From Acidimicrobiaceae bacterium (GTDB lineage Bacteria > Actinomycetota > Acidimicrobiia > Acidimicrobiales > RAAP-2): a stretch of DNA of 5,168 nucleotides. The notes beneath the pieces are model-generated. The model worked only from the letters and a program-made list of their open reading frames with translations. It was not told the origin of the DNA and ran no database searches. Made by a program: the position numbers and the translations under genes. The stretch spans positions 1-5,168 of the forward strand of contig PMFY01000120.1 of the NCBI GenBank assembly GCA_003157945.1. Direction: 5' to 3'. This document shows, piece after piece, positions 1-5,168 of this stretch; the first letter of the stretch is position 1, and every line of letters begins with the position of its first letter.

Positions 1-899
1 ACGATGATCCCGGCGAACAGCACCGCCCGCCCGGAGGTGTTGACGGCGTTGACGATCGACGATTCGACGTCGTTGCCGGCCAGGAGCCCTTGTCGGTGCC
101 GGGTCACGATGAAGAGCGCGTAGTCGACGCCGACGCCCAGCCCGATGAGCAGTACGAGCTCCGTCGAGAACACGGGCATCTTGAGCACGTGGCTGAGGAG
201 CCCGATCACGCCGATGGCGGTGCCGAGCGACGCCATGGCCGACAGGATGGGCAGCAGCATAGCGAACACCGAGCCGAACACGAGCAGGAGGACGAGCGCG
301 GCCAGCAGCACACCGAGACCGGTGCCGCCGAACGACTGGCGGTCGGCCTGTTCGGCGATCTGGCCGGACACGGCCACCTGGAGGTGCGGGCCCTGGGCGG
401 ACAGCGCGGCGTTGACGAAGTCCTTGGACTGGGTGACGTCGACGTTCTGGCCCTGGACGTCGAAGGTGACGTTGACGAAGGCCGTCGTCCCGTTGGCGCT
501 GACCTGGTGGGGCCCGGGCAGCACCGTGACGGACTGACCCGGGGTGGCGCCCGGCAGCTCGCTCGGCGTCGTGGCGAAGGGCGACTGCAGGGTCGTCACG
601 TGCGGGACGGCGGCGACCTTGGCGAGCATGGCGTCGACCGAGCTCTGGGCCTGGGCACCGGTGACCGGGGAGCCGTCGGTGGTGTGCAGCACGATGCGCT
701 CCTGGTCACCGGCCTGCTTGGGGGCCGCGGCCTGGAGCAGCTGGAGTGCCTCGGTGGACTCGGTGTGGGGGAGCGAGAAGCTGTTCGAGTAGGCGGTGCC
801 GACGGACTGGGACACGAGGGTCATGCCGACGAGGGCGATCAGCCAGATCACGACCACGACGATTCGGTGGCGGACGCACCACGTGGCGAGGGACTTCAT
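1..899 (-). CDS. MMPL/RND-family transporter, N-terminal part (cut by the left window edge)
   Basis: An inner-membrane transporter of the MMPL branch of the RND superfamily; relatives use proton motive force to export lipids, siderophores or drugs, but the substrate here cannot be told. The frame opens at the ATG at 899-897 and stays open for 299 codons to the edge. Visible parts: a short basic N-terminus and first membrane helix (about residues 12-31), a large extracytoplasmic loop (about 32-190) containing Gln/Thr-rich stretches, then a cluster of helices (about 194-266). The last of these carries GLGVGVDYALFIVTRHR (about 253-269), the family hallmark in which the Asp of the GVDY segment belongs to the proton-relay helix. 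Family members usually have about 700 or more residues and 11-12 helices, so less than half is present. An AGGAG sequence ten bases upstream supports this start. The gene is divergent from the phosphatase gene. No TetR-type regulator lies in the window. Family assignment is firm, substrate unknown. Confidence 0.93.
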   Translation of the reverse strand, partial: MKSLATWCVRHRIVVVVIWLIALVGMTLVSQSVGTAYSNSFSLPHTESTEALQLLQAAAPKQAGDQERIVLHTTDGSPVTGAQAQSSVDAMLAKVAAVPHVTTLQSPFATTPSELPGATPGQSVTVLPGPHQVSANGTTAFVNVTFDVQGQNVDVTQSKDFVNAALSAQGPHLQVAVSGQIAEQADRQSFGGTGLGVLLAALVLLLVFGSVFAMLLPILSAMASLGTAIGVIGLLSHVLKMPVFSTELVLLIGLGVGVDYALFIVTRHRQGLLAGNDVESSIVNAVNTSGRAVLFAGII

Positions 900-909
900 G
901 GTTGGGAGG

Positions 910-914
910 CTCCT
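910..914 (-). promoter_or_regulatory. Ribosome binding site of the MMPL transporter gene
   Basis: Read on the minus strand this is AGGAG, ten bases before the ATG at 899. The spacing is slightly long but acceptable, and it is the only Shine-Dalgarno-like sequence near this start, so it fixes the start codon. Confidence 0.6.
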
Positions 915-922
915 GTTCGATA

Positions 923-984
923 CGGGGGAAGGCGGTTGCCGCCGTCGGCCACGGGGGAACGTGGTGGGTCGCTGACCGGGGGAA
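923..984. repeat. Three direct copies of CGGGGGAA in the divergent intergenic region
   Basis: CGGGGGAA occurs at 923-930, 952-959 and 977-984 (TTCCCCCG on the minus strand), with start-to-start spacings of 29 and 25 bases. All three copies lie within the first 90 bases upstream of the MMPL start codon. Between the first two copies sits a short perfect dyad, GGCGG-TTG-CCGCC (931-943). The copies could be binding sites for a regulator of the transporter, or chance G-runs in a GC-rich genome. The repeats are seen directly; a regulatory role is inference. Confidence 0.35.
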
Positions 985-1040
985 GCCCCGACCCGTCCGA
1001 CGGAAGACCCCTATTCTCTCCCATCCGGGGACCCACTCCG

Positions 1041-1052
1041 CGCACCGGTGCG
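1041..1052. promoter_or_regulatory. 12-bp perfect palindrome, candidate operator between divergent genes
   Basis: CGCACCGGTGCG is identical to its reverse complement. It lies 32 bases before the phosphatase start and about 140 bases before the divergent transporter start. A second dyad, GGCCG-TGAAC-CGGCC, follows at 1058-1072 and abuts the putative -10 element of the phosphatase gene. Homodimeric repressors of divergent transporter genes commonly bind such sites, but a palindrome of this length is expected a few times by chance in 5 kb of DNA this GC-rich, so this remains tentative. Confidence 0.25.
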
Positions 1053-1071
1053 GGAGCGGCCGTGAACCGGC

Positions 1072-1077
1072 CAAGAT
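1072..1077 (+). promoter_or_regulatory. Possible -10 element giving a leaderless phosphatase mRNA
   Basis: CAAGAT ends six bases before the ATG at 1084, the same spacing as the better element before the gene at 2026. It keeps the A at position 2 and T at position 6 of the actinobacterial TAnnnT -10 pattern but lacks the first T. No Shine-Dalgarno sequence precedes this ATG, which fits a leaderless transcript. An alternative -10, TATTCT at 1012-1017, would give a leader of roughly 60 bases. No -35 is evident for either. Confidence 0.35.
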
Positions 1078-1083
1078 GGACCC

Positions 1084-1869
1084 ATGGACGCCCCGCCCCG
1101 CCTGGTCCCACTCGTCGGGTCCTTCAACTTCCGGGACCTCGGCGGCTACCCGGGGCTCGACGGCCGGTTGACCCGGTGGGGGCGCCTGTTCCGCAGCGAC
1201 GCGCTCCACGAGCTGACCGCCGCCGATGTGGCGAGACTGCGTGAACTCGGCCTGCGCACCGTGATCGACCTGCGCACCGAGCGCGAGCTGGCCCGGTCCG
1301 GCCGCGGCCCACTCGAGCCCGAGGACGTGGCCTTCCACCACCTGGCGGTGGTCAAGGAGGGCGTCCGGATCGACGGCACGACCGACGGTGCGGCCGACGG
1401 TGAGGCGGTGGCCGCCCCGGCACCGGCCGGCGACGACCTGGCCGAGCGGTACCTCTGGTACCTCGACGTGGGCGGCGATGCCATCGCCCGGGCGCTCACC
1501 CTCTTCGGCGCCGGCGAGCGCTATCCCCTGGTCTTCCACTGTGCCGCGGGCAAGGACCGCACCGGCGTCCTCGCCGCCCTCGTGCTCGAGCTGCTGGGGG
1601 TCGACCGGGATGCCATCGTCACCGACTACGTGATCACCGGCGAACGGATCCGGCTGATCCTCGAGCGCTGGCGCGCCGAGCCGGGCTTCGCCGAGCGGAT
1701 GGCCGCGGTGCCCCCGTCGCGGTTCAGCGTGGAGGGGTCGACCATGGAGGGGTTCCTGGACGGACTCCGGGCCACCTATGGCGGCGCCCGGGCGTGGGCC
1801 CTCGGCGCGGGGGTGTCGGCCGCGGACCTGGACCGGATGGCCGACCTGTTGCTGGAGCCGTCCGTCTGA
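1084..1869 (+). CDS. MptpB-like tyrosine (dual-specificity) protein phosphatase, Y_phosphatase3 family
   Basis: A predicted cytoplasmic or secreted cysteine phosphatase (no signal peptide seen) that removes phosphate from phosphotyrosine and possibly phosphoserine/threonine or phosphoinositides, as the Mycobacterium tuberculosis relative MptpB does. The N-terminal FNFRDLGGYP (about residues 14-23), the LFRSDAL segment (35-41) and VIDLRTERE (60-68) follow the family pattern. The P-loop HCAAGKDRTG (152-161) has the nucleophile Cys153, the phosphate-binding Arg159, and the Lys and Asp typical of the MptpB group rather than of classical PTPs. The C-terminal helices, including TMEGFLDGLRATYGG (220-234), also match. 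Length (261 aa) is normal for the family. A low-complexity Gly/Ala/Asp stretch (about 92-118) sits before the helix leading to the P-loop. The ATG at 1084 puts the NFRD motif at the expected distance from the N-terminus; there is no Shine-Dalgarno sequence, so initiation may be leaderless. It is divergent from the MMPL gene. Catalytic competence looks intact; the substrate is unknown. Confidence 0.93.
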   Translation: MDAPPRLVPLVGSFNFRDLGGYPGLDGRLTRWGRLFRSDALHELTAADVARLRELGLRTVIDLRTERELARSGRGPLEPEDVAFHHLAVVKEGVRIDGTTDGAADGEAVAAPAPAGDDLAERYLWYLDVGGDAIARALTLFGAGERYPLVFHCAAGKDRTGVLAALVLELLGVDRDAIVTDYVITGERIRLILERWRAEPGFAERMAAVPPSRFSVEGSTMEGFLDGLRATYGGARAWALGAGVSAADLDRMADLLLEPSV

Positions 1870-1874
1870 GGGTC

Positions 1875-1936
1875 CGCCCACCTGCGGTTCCCGATGCGTC
1901 CGCCGACGGGTCCGCCGGGGTGTCCACGGGTGGGCG
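1875..1936. repeat. Weak inverted repeat after the phosphatase gene, with GTCCGCC copies
   Basis: CGCCCACC (1875-1882) pairs with GGTGGGCG (1929-1936) across a 46-base loop, beginning five bases after the phosphatase stop codon. The same stretch holds GTCCGCC at 1872-1878, 1898-1904 and 1910-1916. There is no following T-run, so this is not a standard intrinsic terminator. It could help end phosphatase transcription, or be an accident of base composition. The rest of the 1870-2025 spacer shows no gene. Confidence 0.2.
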
Positions 1937-2013
1937 AGGCGGCGGTCCCGGCGGTCAGGTGTGAGGTCCGGCGCCGGGCCGCCGGGGGATGTCCGTCCGG
2001 GGGTGACGGGTCC

Positions 2014-2019
2014 TAGACT
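2014..2019 (+). promoter_or_regulatory. -10 element TAGACT of a probable leaderless promoter
   Basis: TAGACT fits the actinobacterial TAnnnT -10 pattern and ends exactly six bases before the ATG at 2026. This spacing puts the expected transcription start at or within a base or so of the A of the ATG, the classic geometry of a leaderless gene. The intervening bases (GGGGCC) contain no Shine-Dalgarno sequence, and no convincing -35 hexamer is visible, which is common for such promoters in GC-rich actinobacteria. It implies that the downstream gene has its own promoter rather than being read only from the phosphatase gene. Confidence 0.6.
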
Positions 2020-2025
2020 GGGGCC

Positions 2026-2634
2026 ATGACCGGGTCGATCCTCGAATCACTGGCGTTGGGCGTGGTGCTGTTGGCCGGCATGCTGATGCTCGCCGTGGCG
2101 ACCGGCGTCTTCCTGCTCTGGCGGTACGGACGGCGCAAGCTGCGGGCGTTCCGTTCCCACGGTGCCGTGGTCGGCGCCGGCGCCCTGTGGGACATGGCCG
2201 CCTCCAACCGCTGGAACCGGTCGGGCGCCGAGGTAACGGCGACCGAGGTGCGCCAGTGGTCGTCGGCCCGCGTGGGCAAGGAGATGTGGCGGTCGGTCGA
2301 CCGGGCCACCGCAGCGGTGCGGGCCGCCGACGACCTGGGCGGGCCGACCGCGGAGTTGCCGTCGCTGTGCCGTCGCCTGCAGGCCGCCGCCGTCGACATC
2401 GACAAGGTCCTGCGCGTCGACCCGGCCGCGCCGGTGCCCGACACCGTGGCCGATCAGGTGCTCGAGGTCGTCCGTGCCGCCGCCGACGTGCAGCAGGCCG
2501 CCGTCACCTCGGCCGGCGAGGCCAGCGCCCAGCGCCTGCGGGACCTGACCGATGACGCCGGCCACGAGCTCTCGCTCCTCGACGCCGGCCTCGCATCGAT
2601 GCGGGCCTCCGGTCGCCCCGGCCTCAACCCGTAG
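2026..2634 (+). CDS. Uncharacterised protein with one N-terminal membrane helix
   Basis: I do not recognise this 202-aa protein. Residues about 9-32 form one long hydrophobic helix (rich in Leu, Val, Ala, Met), followed at once by a basic cluster, WRYGRRKLRAFR (32-43). By the positive-inside rule the remainder should face the cytoplasm, with the N-terminus outside. The soluble part is mostly helical and Ala-rich: a Trp-containing segment (about 55-90: LWDMAAS, NRWNRS, RQWSS, EMWRS), then two or three amphipathic helices (about 92-132 and 140-192) with frequent acidic and Arg residues that could form a helical bundle or coiled coil. A single Cys (115) is present; no catalytic motif is seen. 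Codon use is like the neighbours, with G or C at nearly all third positions. The start is supported by the TAGACT element six bases upstream. A structural or regulatory membrane-anchored role is possible, but no function is assigned. Confidence 0.8.
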   Translation: MTGSILESLALGVVLLAGMLMLAVATGVFLLWRYGRRKLRAFRSHGAVVGAGALWDMAASNRWNRSGAEVTATEVRQWSSARVGKEMWRSVDRATAAVRAADDLGGPTAELPSLCRRLQAAAVDIDKVLRVDPAAPVPDTVADQVLEVVRAAADVQQAAVTSAGEASAQRLRDLTDDAGHELSLLDAGLASMRASGRPGLNP

Positions 2635-2770
2635 GTCGCCGGGCGGCGGGCGGTGCCCCGGCCCACCCGCCGATCTCCGTCGCCGGGCGCCGTCGAAGTA
2701 CGCTCCGAGCTGCCGGAACATAGGTGTGCCGCTCCGGTCCGTGGTTGACGAGCGACGGTGTCACGGCACC

Positions 2771-2776
2771 AGGAGG
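2771..2776 (+). promoter_or_regulatory. Strong ribosome binding site that decides the monooxygenase start
   Basis: AGGAGG lies eight bases before the ATG at 2785, near-ideal spacing. The frame is also open from a GTG at 2758, but that codon lies upstream of this site and has no Shine-Dalgarno of its own, so 2785 is the preferred start. Confidence 0.85.
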
Positions 2777-2784
2777 GAGTCCCG

Positions 2785-4287
2785 ATGGAGGACTCGAACG
2801 GGTCGTCCCCGGCGGACGGCGACGGGTCCGAGCACGTCGACGTCCTGGTCGTCGGCGCCGGCATCTCCGGCATCGACGCCGCCCACCACCTGAGGACCCG
2901 ACGGCCGGCCACCACGTTCGTCGTCCTGGACTCCCTCGAGAGCTTCGGCGGGACCTGGTTGACGCACCGCTACCCGGGCATCCGCTCCGACTCCGACCTC
3001 TACACCTTCGGCTACGGCTGGAAGCCCTGGGTCGGTCCCCCGATCGCCACCGGTGCCGAGATCCTCGACTACCTCGGCGAGGTCATCGACGACGAGGGGC
3101 TGGCCCCGTTCATCCGCTACCGCCACCGCATCGACTCGGCATCGTGGTCGAGCCGGGACAACCTCTGGACCGTCGCGGCGACCCGGACCGACACCGGCGC
3201 CCGGTGCACCTTCACCACGGGCTTCCTGTGGATGGGCCAGGGCTACTACCGCCATGCCCGGGGGCACACGCCGGACTGGCCCGGTTTCGAGCGGTTCGGG
3301 GGCCGGGTCGTCCACCCCCAGACGTGGCCCGACGACCTGGACCTGGAGGGGAAGGACGTGGTGGTGATCGGTTCCGGCGCCACCACGGCCACCCTCGTGC
3401 CGGCCATCGCCGACCGGTGCGGACACGTGACCGTCCTGCAGCGCTCACCGACCTACTTCTACGCCGGGCCCAACGCCAACGAGCTGGCCGACATGCTGCG
3501 CCAGCTCGACCTCCCGGACGAGTGGGTCCACGAGATCGTCCGCCGCAAACTCCTGTTCGACAGCCATGCACTCATCCAGCTGTCGCTCGACGAGCCGGAG
3601 CTGGTCCGGGACGAGTTGATCCGGATGGTGGCCGAGCTGCTGCCGGAGGGCTACGACGTGGCCACCCACTTCACGCCGCGCTACGACCCCTGGCGCCAGC
3701 GGGTGGCATTCGTCCCCGACGGCGACCTGTTCGCCGGGATCTCGGCGGGCCAGGCGACCATGGTGACCGACGTCATCGACCACTTCGTCGAGGACGGCAT
3801 CGTGCTCGCCTCGGGCGACGTGCTGCACGCCGACGTGGTCATCACGGCCACGGGCTTCGACCTCTGCGTCCTCGGCGACATCGACGTGGCCATCGACGGC
3901 GAGCCCCTCGACCTGGCCGACACCGTCTCCTACCGGGGGATGCTCTTCACCGGTGTCCCCAACATGGCCTGGGTCTTCGGCTACTTCCGGGCCAGCTGGA
4001 CGCTGCGGGCCGACCTCGTGTGCGACTTCGTCTGTCGACTGCTGGACCACATGGACGAGCTCGGTGCCCACCGGGTGACGCCCCAGCTCCGTCCGGAGGA
4101 CCTCGGCCGCGAGCTCGGCCCCTGGATCGACCCGGACAACTTCAACCCCGGCTACCTCCGGCGCTCGATGCACCTGCTGCCGCGCCGCATCGCCACGCCG
4201 GAGTGGGAGCACAGCCAGGACTACTGGTCGGAGCGGGAGACGATTCCGGCCGCCGACCTCGACGACGGCTGCCTGCGCTTCGAGTGA
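2785..4287 (+). CDS. EthA-like FAD-dependent Baeyer-Villiger monooxygenase (type I BVMO)
   Basis: A 500-aa flavoprotein expected to use NADPH and O2 to insert oxygen next to a ketone carbonyl, and possibly to oxidise sulfur compounds as mycobacterial EthA does. Domains in order: an FAD-binding Rossmann fold with VVGAGISG (residues 22-29); the BVMO motif GGTWLTHRYPGIRSD (55-69), matching [AG]GxWxxxx[FY]P[GM]xxxD; the BVMO fingerprint FGGRVVHPQTWP (171-182), matching FxGxxxHxxxWP; an NADPH-binding Rossmann fold with VVVIGSGATT (192-201); a probable active-site Arg (about 306) in PWRQR; and the VVITATGF segment (351-358). Segments such as LLPEGYDV, VPDGDLF and ASWTLRADLV agree with EthA as I remember it, and the length is close to EthA (489 aa). 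The WP ending of the fingerprint separates it from N-oxidising FMOs. No signal peptide; probably cytosolic or peripheral. The start is set by AGGAGG at 2771. No EthR-type regulator is nearby. The physiological substrate is unknown. Confidence 0.94.
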   Translation: MEDSNGSSPADGDGSEHVDVLVVGAGISGIDAAHHLRTRRPATTFVVLDSLESFGGTWLTHRYPGIRSDSDLYTFGYGWKPWVGPPIATGAEILDYLGEVIDDEGLAPFIRYRHRIDSASWSSRDNLWTVAATRTDTGARCTFTTGFLWMGQGYYRHARGHTPDWPGFERFGGRVVHPQTWPDDLDLEGKDVVVIGSGATTATLVPAIADRCGHVTVLQRSPTYFYAGPNANELADMLRQLDLPDEWVHEIVRRKLLFDSHALIQLSLDEPELVRDELIRMVAELLPEGYDVATHFTPRYDPWRQRVAFVPDGDLFAGISAGQATMVTDVIDHFVEDGIVLASGDVLHADVVITATGFDLCVLGDIDVAIDGEPLDLADTVSYRGMLFTGVPNMAWVFGYFRASWTLRADLVCDFVCRLLDHMDELGAHRVTPQLRPEDLGRELGPWIDPDNFNPGYLRRSMHLLPRRIATPEWEHSQDYWSERETIPAADLDDGCLRFE

Positions 4288-4311
4288 GCGCCGGCGGGGC
4301 GACGGACCGGG

Positions 4312-5168
4312 CTACAGCTCGGCGGTCACGGCGTCGGCCAGGATGCCGAGCCCGTCGTCGAGGAGTTCCGGCGTGATGACCAGCGGCGGCAGGAGCCGGA
4401 TGACGTTGCCGTAGCTGCCGCACGACAGGGTGACCACGCCTTCGCGGTGGCAGGCGGCGACGATGCGCTTGGCCGCGTCGGCGTCGGGCTCCCTGGTCCC
4501 GGGCCGCACCAGCTCCATGGCCTGCATGGCGCCCCGGCCGCGTACGTCGCCGATCCCGGGGTGCTCGGCCTGCAGGGCGCCGAAGCGCTCGGTGACCGCC
4601 GCGCCGATCGTCCGCGCCGCGCCGGCCAGGTCCAGGTCGACCATGGTCCGGATCGAGGCGAGGGCGGCGACGCACGACACCGGGTTGCCGCCGTAGGTGC
4701 CCCCGAGGCCCCCGACGTGGACGGCGTCCATGAGCTCGGCCCGGCCGGTCACGGCGGCGAGTGGCATGCCCCCGGCCATCGCCTTGGCCGTGGTGATCAG
4801 GTCGGGCACGACGGCCTCGTCGTCGCAGGCGAACCAGTCGCCGGTGCGGCAGAAGCCGGTCTGGATCTCATCGGCGATGAACAGCACGCCGTTGGCCCGG
4901 CACCACTCGGCGACGGCCGGGAGGAAGCCGGGGGCGGGGACGATGAAGCCACCCTCGCCCTGGATCGGCTCGATGAGCACGCACGCCGCGTTCTCCACCC
5001 CGACCTGACGCTCCATCTGCTCGATGGCCCGCGCCGCCGCCTCCGCGCCCGTCATCCCTTCGGGGTCGCGGTAGGGATAGGACATGGCCACCCGGTAGAC
5101 CTCGGGTGCGAAGGGGCCGAAGCGGTCGCGGTACGGCATGTTCTTCGCCGTCAGCGCCATGGTCAGGT
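4312..5168 (-). CDS. gabT: 4-aminobutyrate aminotransferase (class III PLP enzyme), C-terminal two thirds; N-terminus outside the window
   Basis: A PLP-dependent class III aminotransferase, most likely GABA transaminase, converting 4-aminobutyrate plus 2-oxoglutarate to succinate semialdehyde plus glutamate in the cytosol. The frame stays open to the right edge. The ATG at 5160-5158 is internal: the codons before it read Leu-Thr, giving LTMALTAK, which in GabT follows an HGRT motif. About 285 residues are present of the usual 420-450. Numbered from that Met: EPIQGEGG (64-71), ADEIQTGFCRTG (96-107) with the PLP-nitrogen-binding Asp97, TTAKAMAGGMPL (123-134) with the Schiff-base Lys126 (codon 4785-4783), GGLGGTYGGNP (150-160) with a phosphate-binding Thr, and a C-terminal SCGSYGNVIRLLPPL segment typical of GabT. 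One mild oddity is Cys where Gly or Ala is usual in the F-x-RTG motif. The gene is convergent with the monooxygenase gene, 24 bp apart, so the two are separate units. Other omega-aminotransferases (ornithine, 5-aminovalerate) are less likely alternatives. Confidence 0.92.
   Translation of the reverse strand, partial: LTMALTAKNMPYRDRFGPFAPEVYRVAMSYPYRDPEGMTGAEAAARAIEQMERQVGVENAACVLIEPIQGEGGFIVPAPGFLPAVAEWCRANGVLFIADEIQTGFCRTGDWFACDDEAVVPDLITTAKAMAGGMPLAAVTGRAELMDAVHVGGLGGTYGGNPVSCVAALASIRTMVDLDLAGAARTIGAAVTERFGALQAEHPGIGDVRGRGAMQAMELVRPGTREPDADAAKRIVAACHREGVVTLSCGSYGNVIRLLPPLVITPELLDDGLGILADAVTAEL

Noticed and set aside
90..1244. A 384-codon open frame on the plus strand
   Set aside because: It is antisense to the MMPL gene and then runs through the intergenic region into the phosphatase gene. 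Its translation is low-complexity Gly/Arg/Asp/His-rich with no domain, the usual shadow of a GC-rich gene.
706..1881. A 391-codon open frame on the minus strand
   Set aside because: It is antisense to the phosphatase gene, whose P-loop and family motifs are clear in the plus frame, and it also overlaps the start of the MMPL gene. Composition is shadow-like.
1968..1977. 10-bp palindrome CCGGCGCCGG in the 1870-2025 spacer
   Set aside because: It consists only of G and C, and such palindromes are expected often by chance in this base composition. Nothing else marks it as an operator.
2047..2721. A 224-codon minus-strand open frame opposite the 202-aa gene
   Set aside because: The plus frame has a sensible membrane helix, a stop-transfer cluster and a promoter at the right spacing. 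The minus frame is Gly/Arg/His-rich without any recognisable structure.
2758..2784. GTG at 2758 as an earlier start of the monooxygenase
   Set aside because: The AGGAGG at 2771-2776 is ideally placed for the ATG at 2785 and would lie inside the coding region if 2758 were used. The extra nine residues precede the usual N-terminus of the family.
4288..4311. A bidirectional terminator between the convergent monooxygenase and aminotransferase genes
   Set aside because: The 24-bp gap has no convincing hairpin and no T-run on either strand.
2724..4376. A 550-codon plus-strand open frame overlapping the monooxygenase gene in another frame
   Set aside because: The translation is Arg/Pro/His-rich with no motif, whereas the frame starting at 2785 carries every BVMO signature.
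5158..5160. Minus-strand ATG at 5160-5158 as the true start of the aminotransferase
   Set aside because: The frame continues to the window edge with family-consistent residues (Leu-Thr before the Met), and about 150 N-terminal residues of the fold would be missing.
1..5168. CRISPR arrays, tRNA or rRNA genes, insertion sequences, toxin-antitoxin or defence modules
   Set aside because: No spaced repeats of CRISPR length, no cloverleaf-like sequence, no transposase motifs or terminal repeats, and no defence-type domains were seen. The window looks like ordinary chromosomal content.

Overview
The window is very GC-rich (about 70% by eye) with strong G/C preference at third codon positions and dense, mostly single-gene transcription units. 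Two genes appear to begin with leaderless or near-leaderless promoters (a -10-like hexamer six bases before the ATG). Together with the protein families (a mycobacterial-type MMPL transporter, an MptpB-like phosphatase, an EthA-like monooxygenase and an actinobacterial-looking GabT), this points to an actinobacterium. An environmental lineage such as the Acidimicrobiia would fit, but the class is a guess.

Layout: (1) 1-899, minus strand, the first 299 codons of an MMPL/RND-family membrane transporter that runs off the left edge. (2) 900-1083, a divergent intergenic region with a ribosome binding site for the transporter, three copies of an 8-base repeat, a 12-bp palindrome and a short dyad. 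(3) 1084-1869, plus strand, a complete 261-aa tyrosine phosphatase of the MptpB (Y_phosphatase3) type with an intact HCxxGKDRT P-loop. (4) 1870-2025, a spacer ending in a clear leaderless-type -10 element. (5) 2026-2634, plus strand, a 202-aa protein of unknown function with one N-terminal membrane segment. (6) 2635-2784, a spacer ending in a strong Shine-Dalgarno sequence. (7) 2785-4287, plus strand, a complete 500-aa type I Baeyer-Villiger monooxygenase resembling EthA. (8) 4312-5168, minus strand, the C-terminal two thirds of a class III aminotransferase, very probably 4-aminobutyrate transaminase (GabT), cut by the right edge and convergent with the monooxygenase across only 24 bp.

The genes do not form an obvious pathway or operon: the strands alternate and the plus-strand genes are separated by about 150-bp spacers, with different initiation signals. 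I found no RNA gene, CRISPR array, insertion sequence, defence module or clear intrinsic terminator. It reads as an ordinary chromosomal region. The points most worth a second look are the leaderless start geometry, the uncharacterised membrane protein, the candidate operator elements between the divergent transporter and phosphatase genes, and the EthA-like enzyme without an EthR-type regulator in view.
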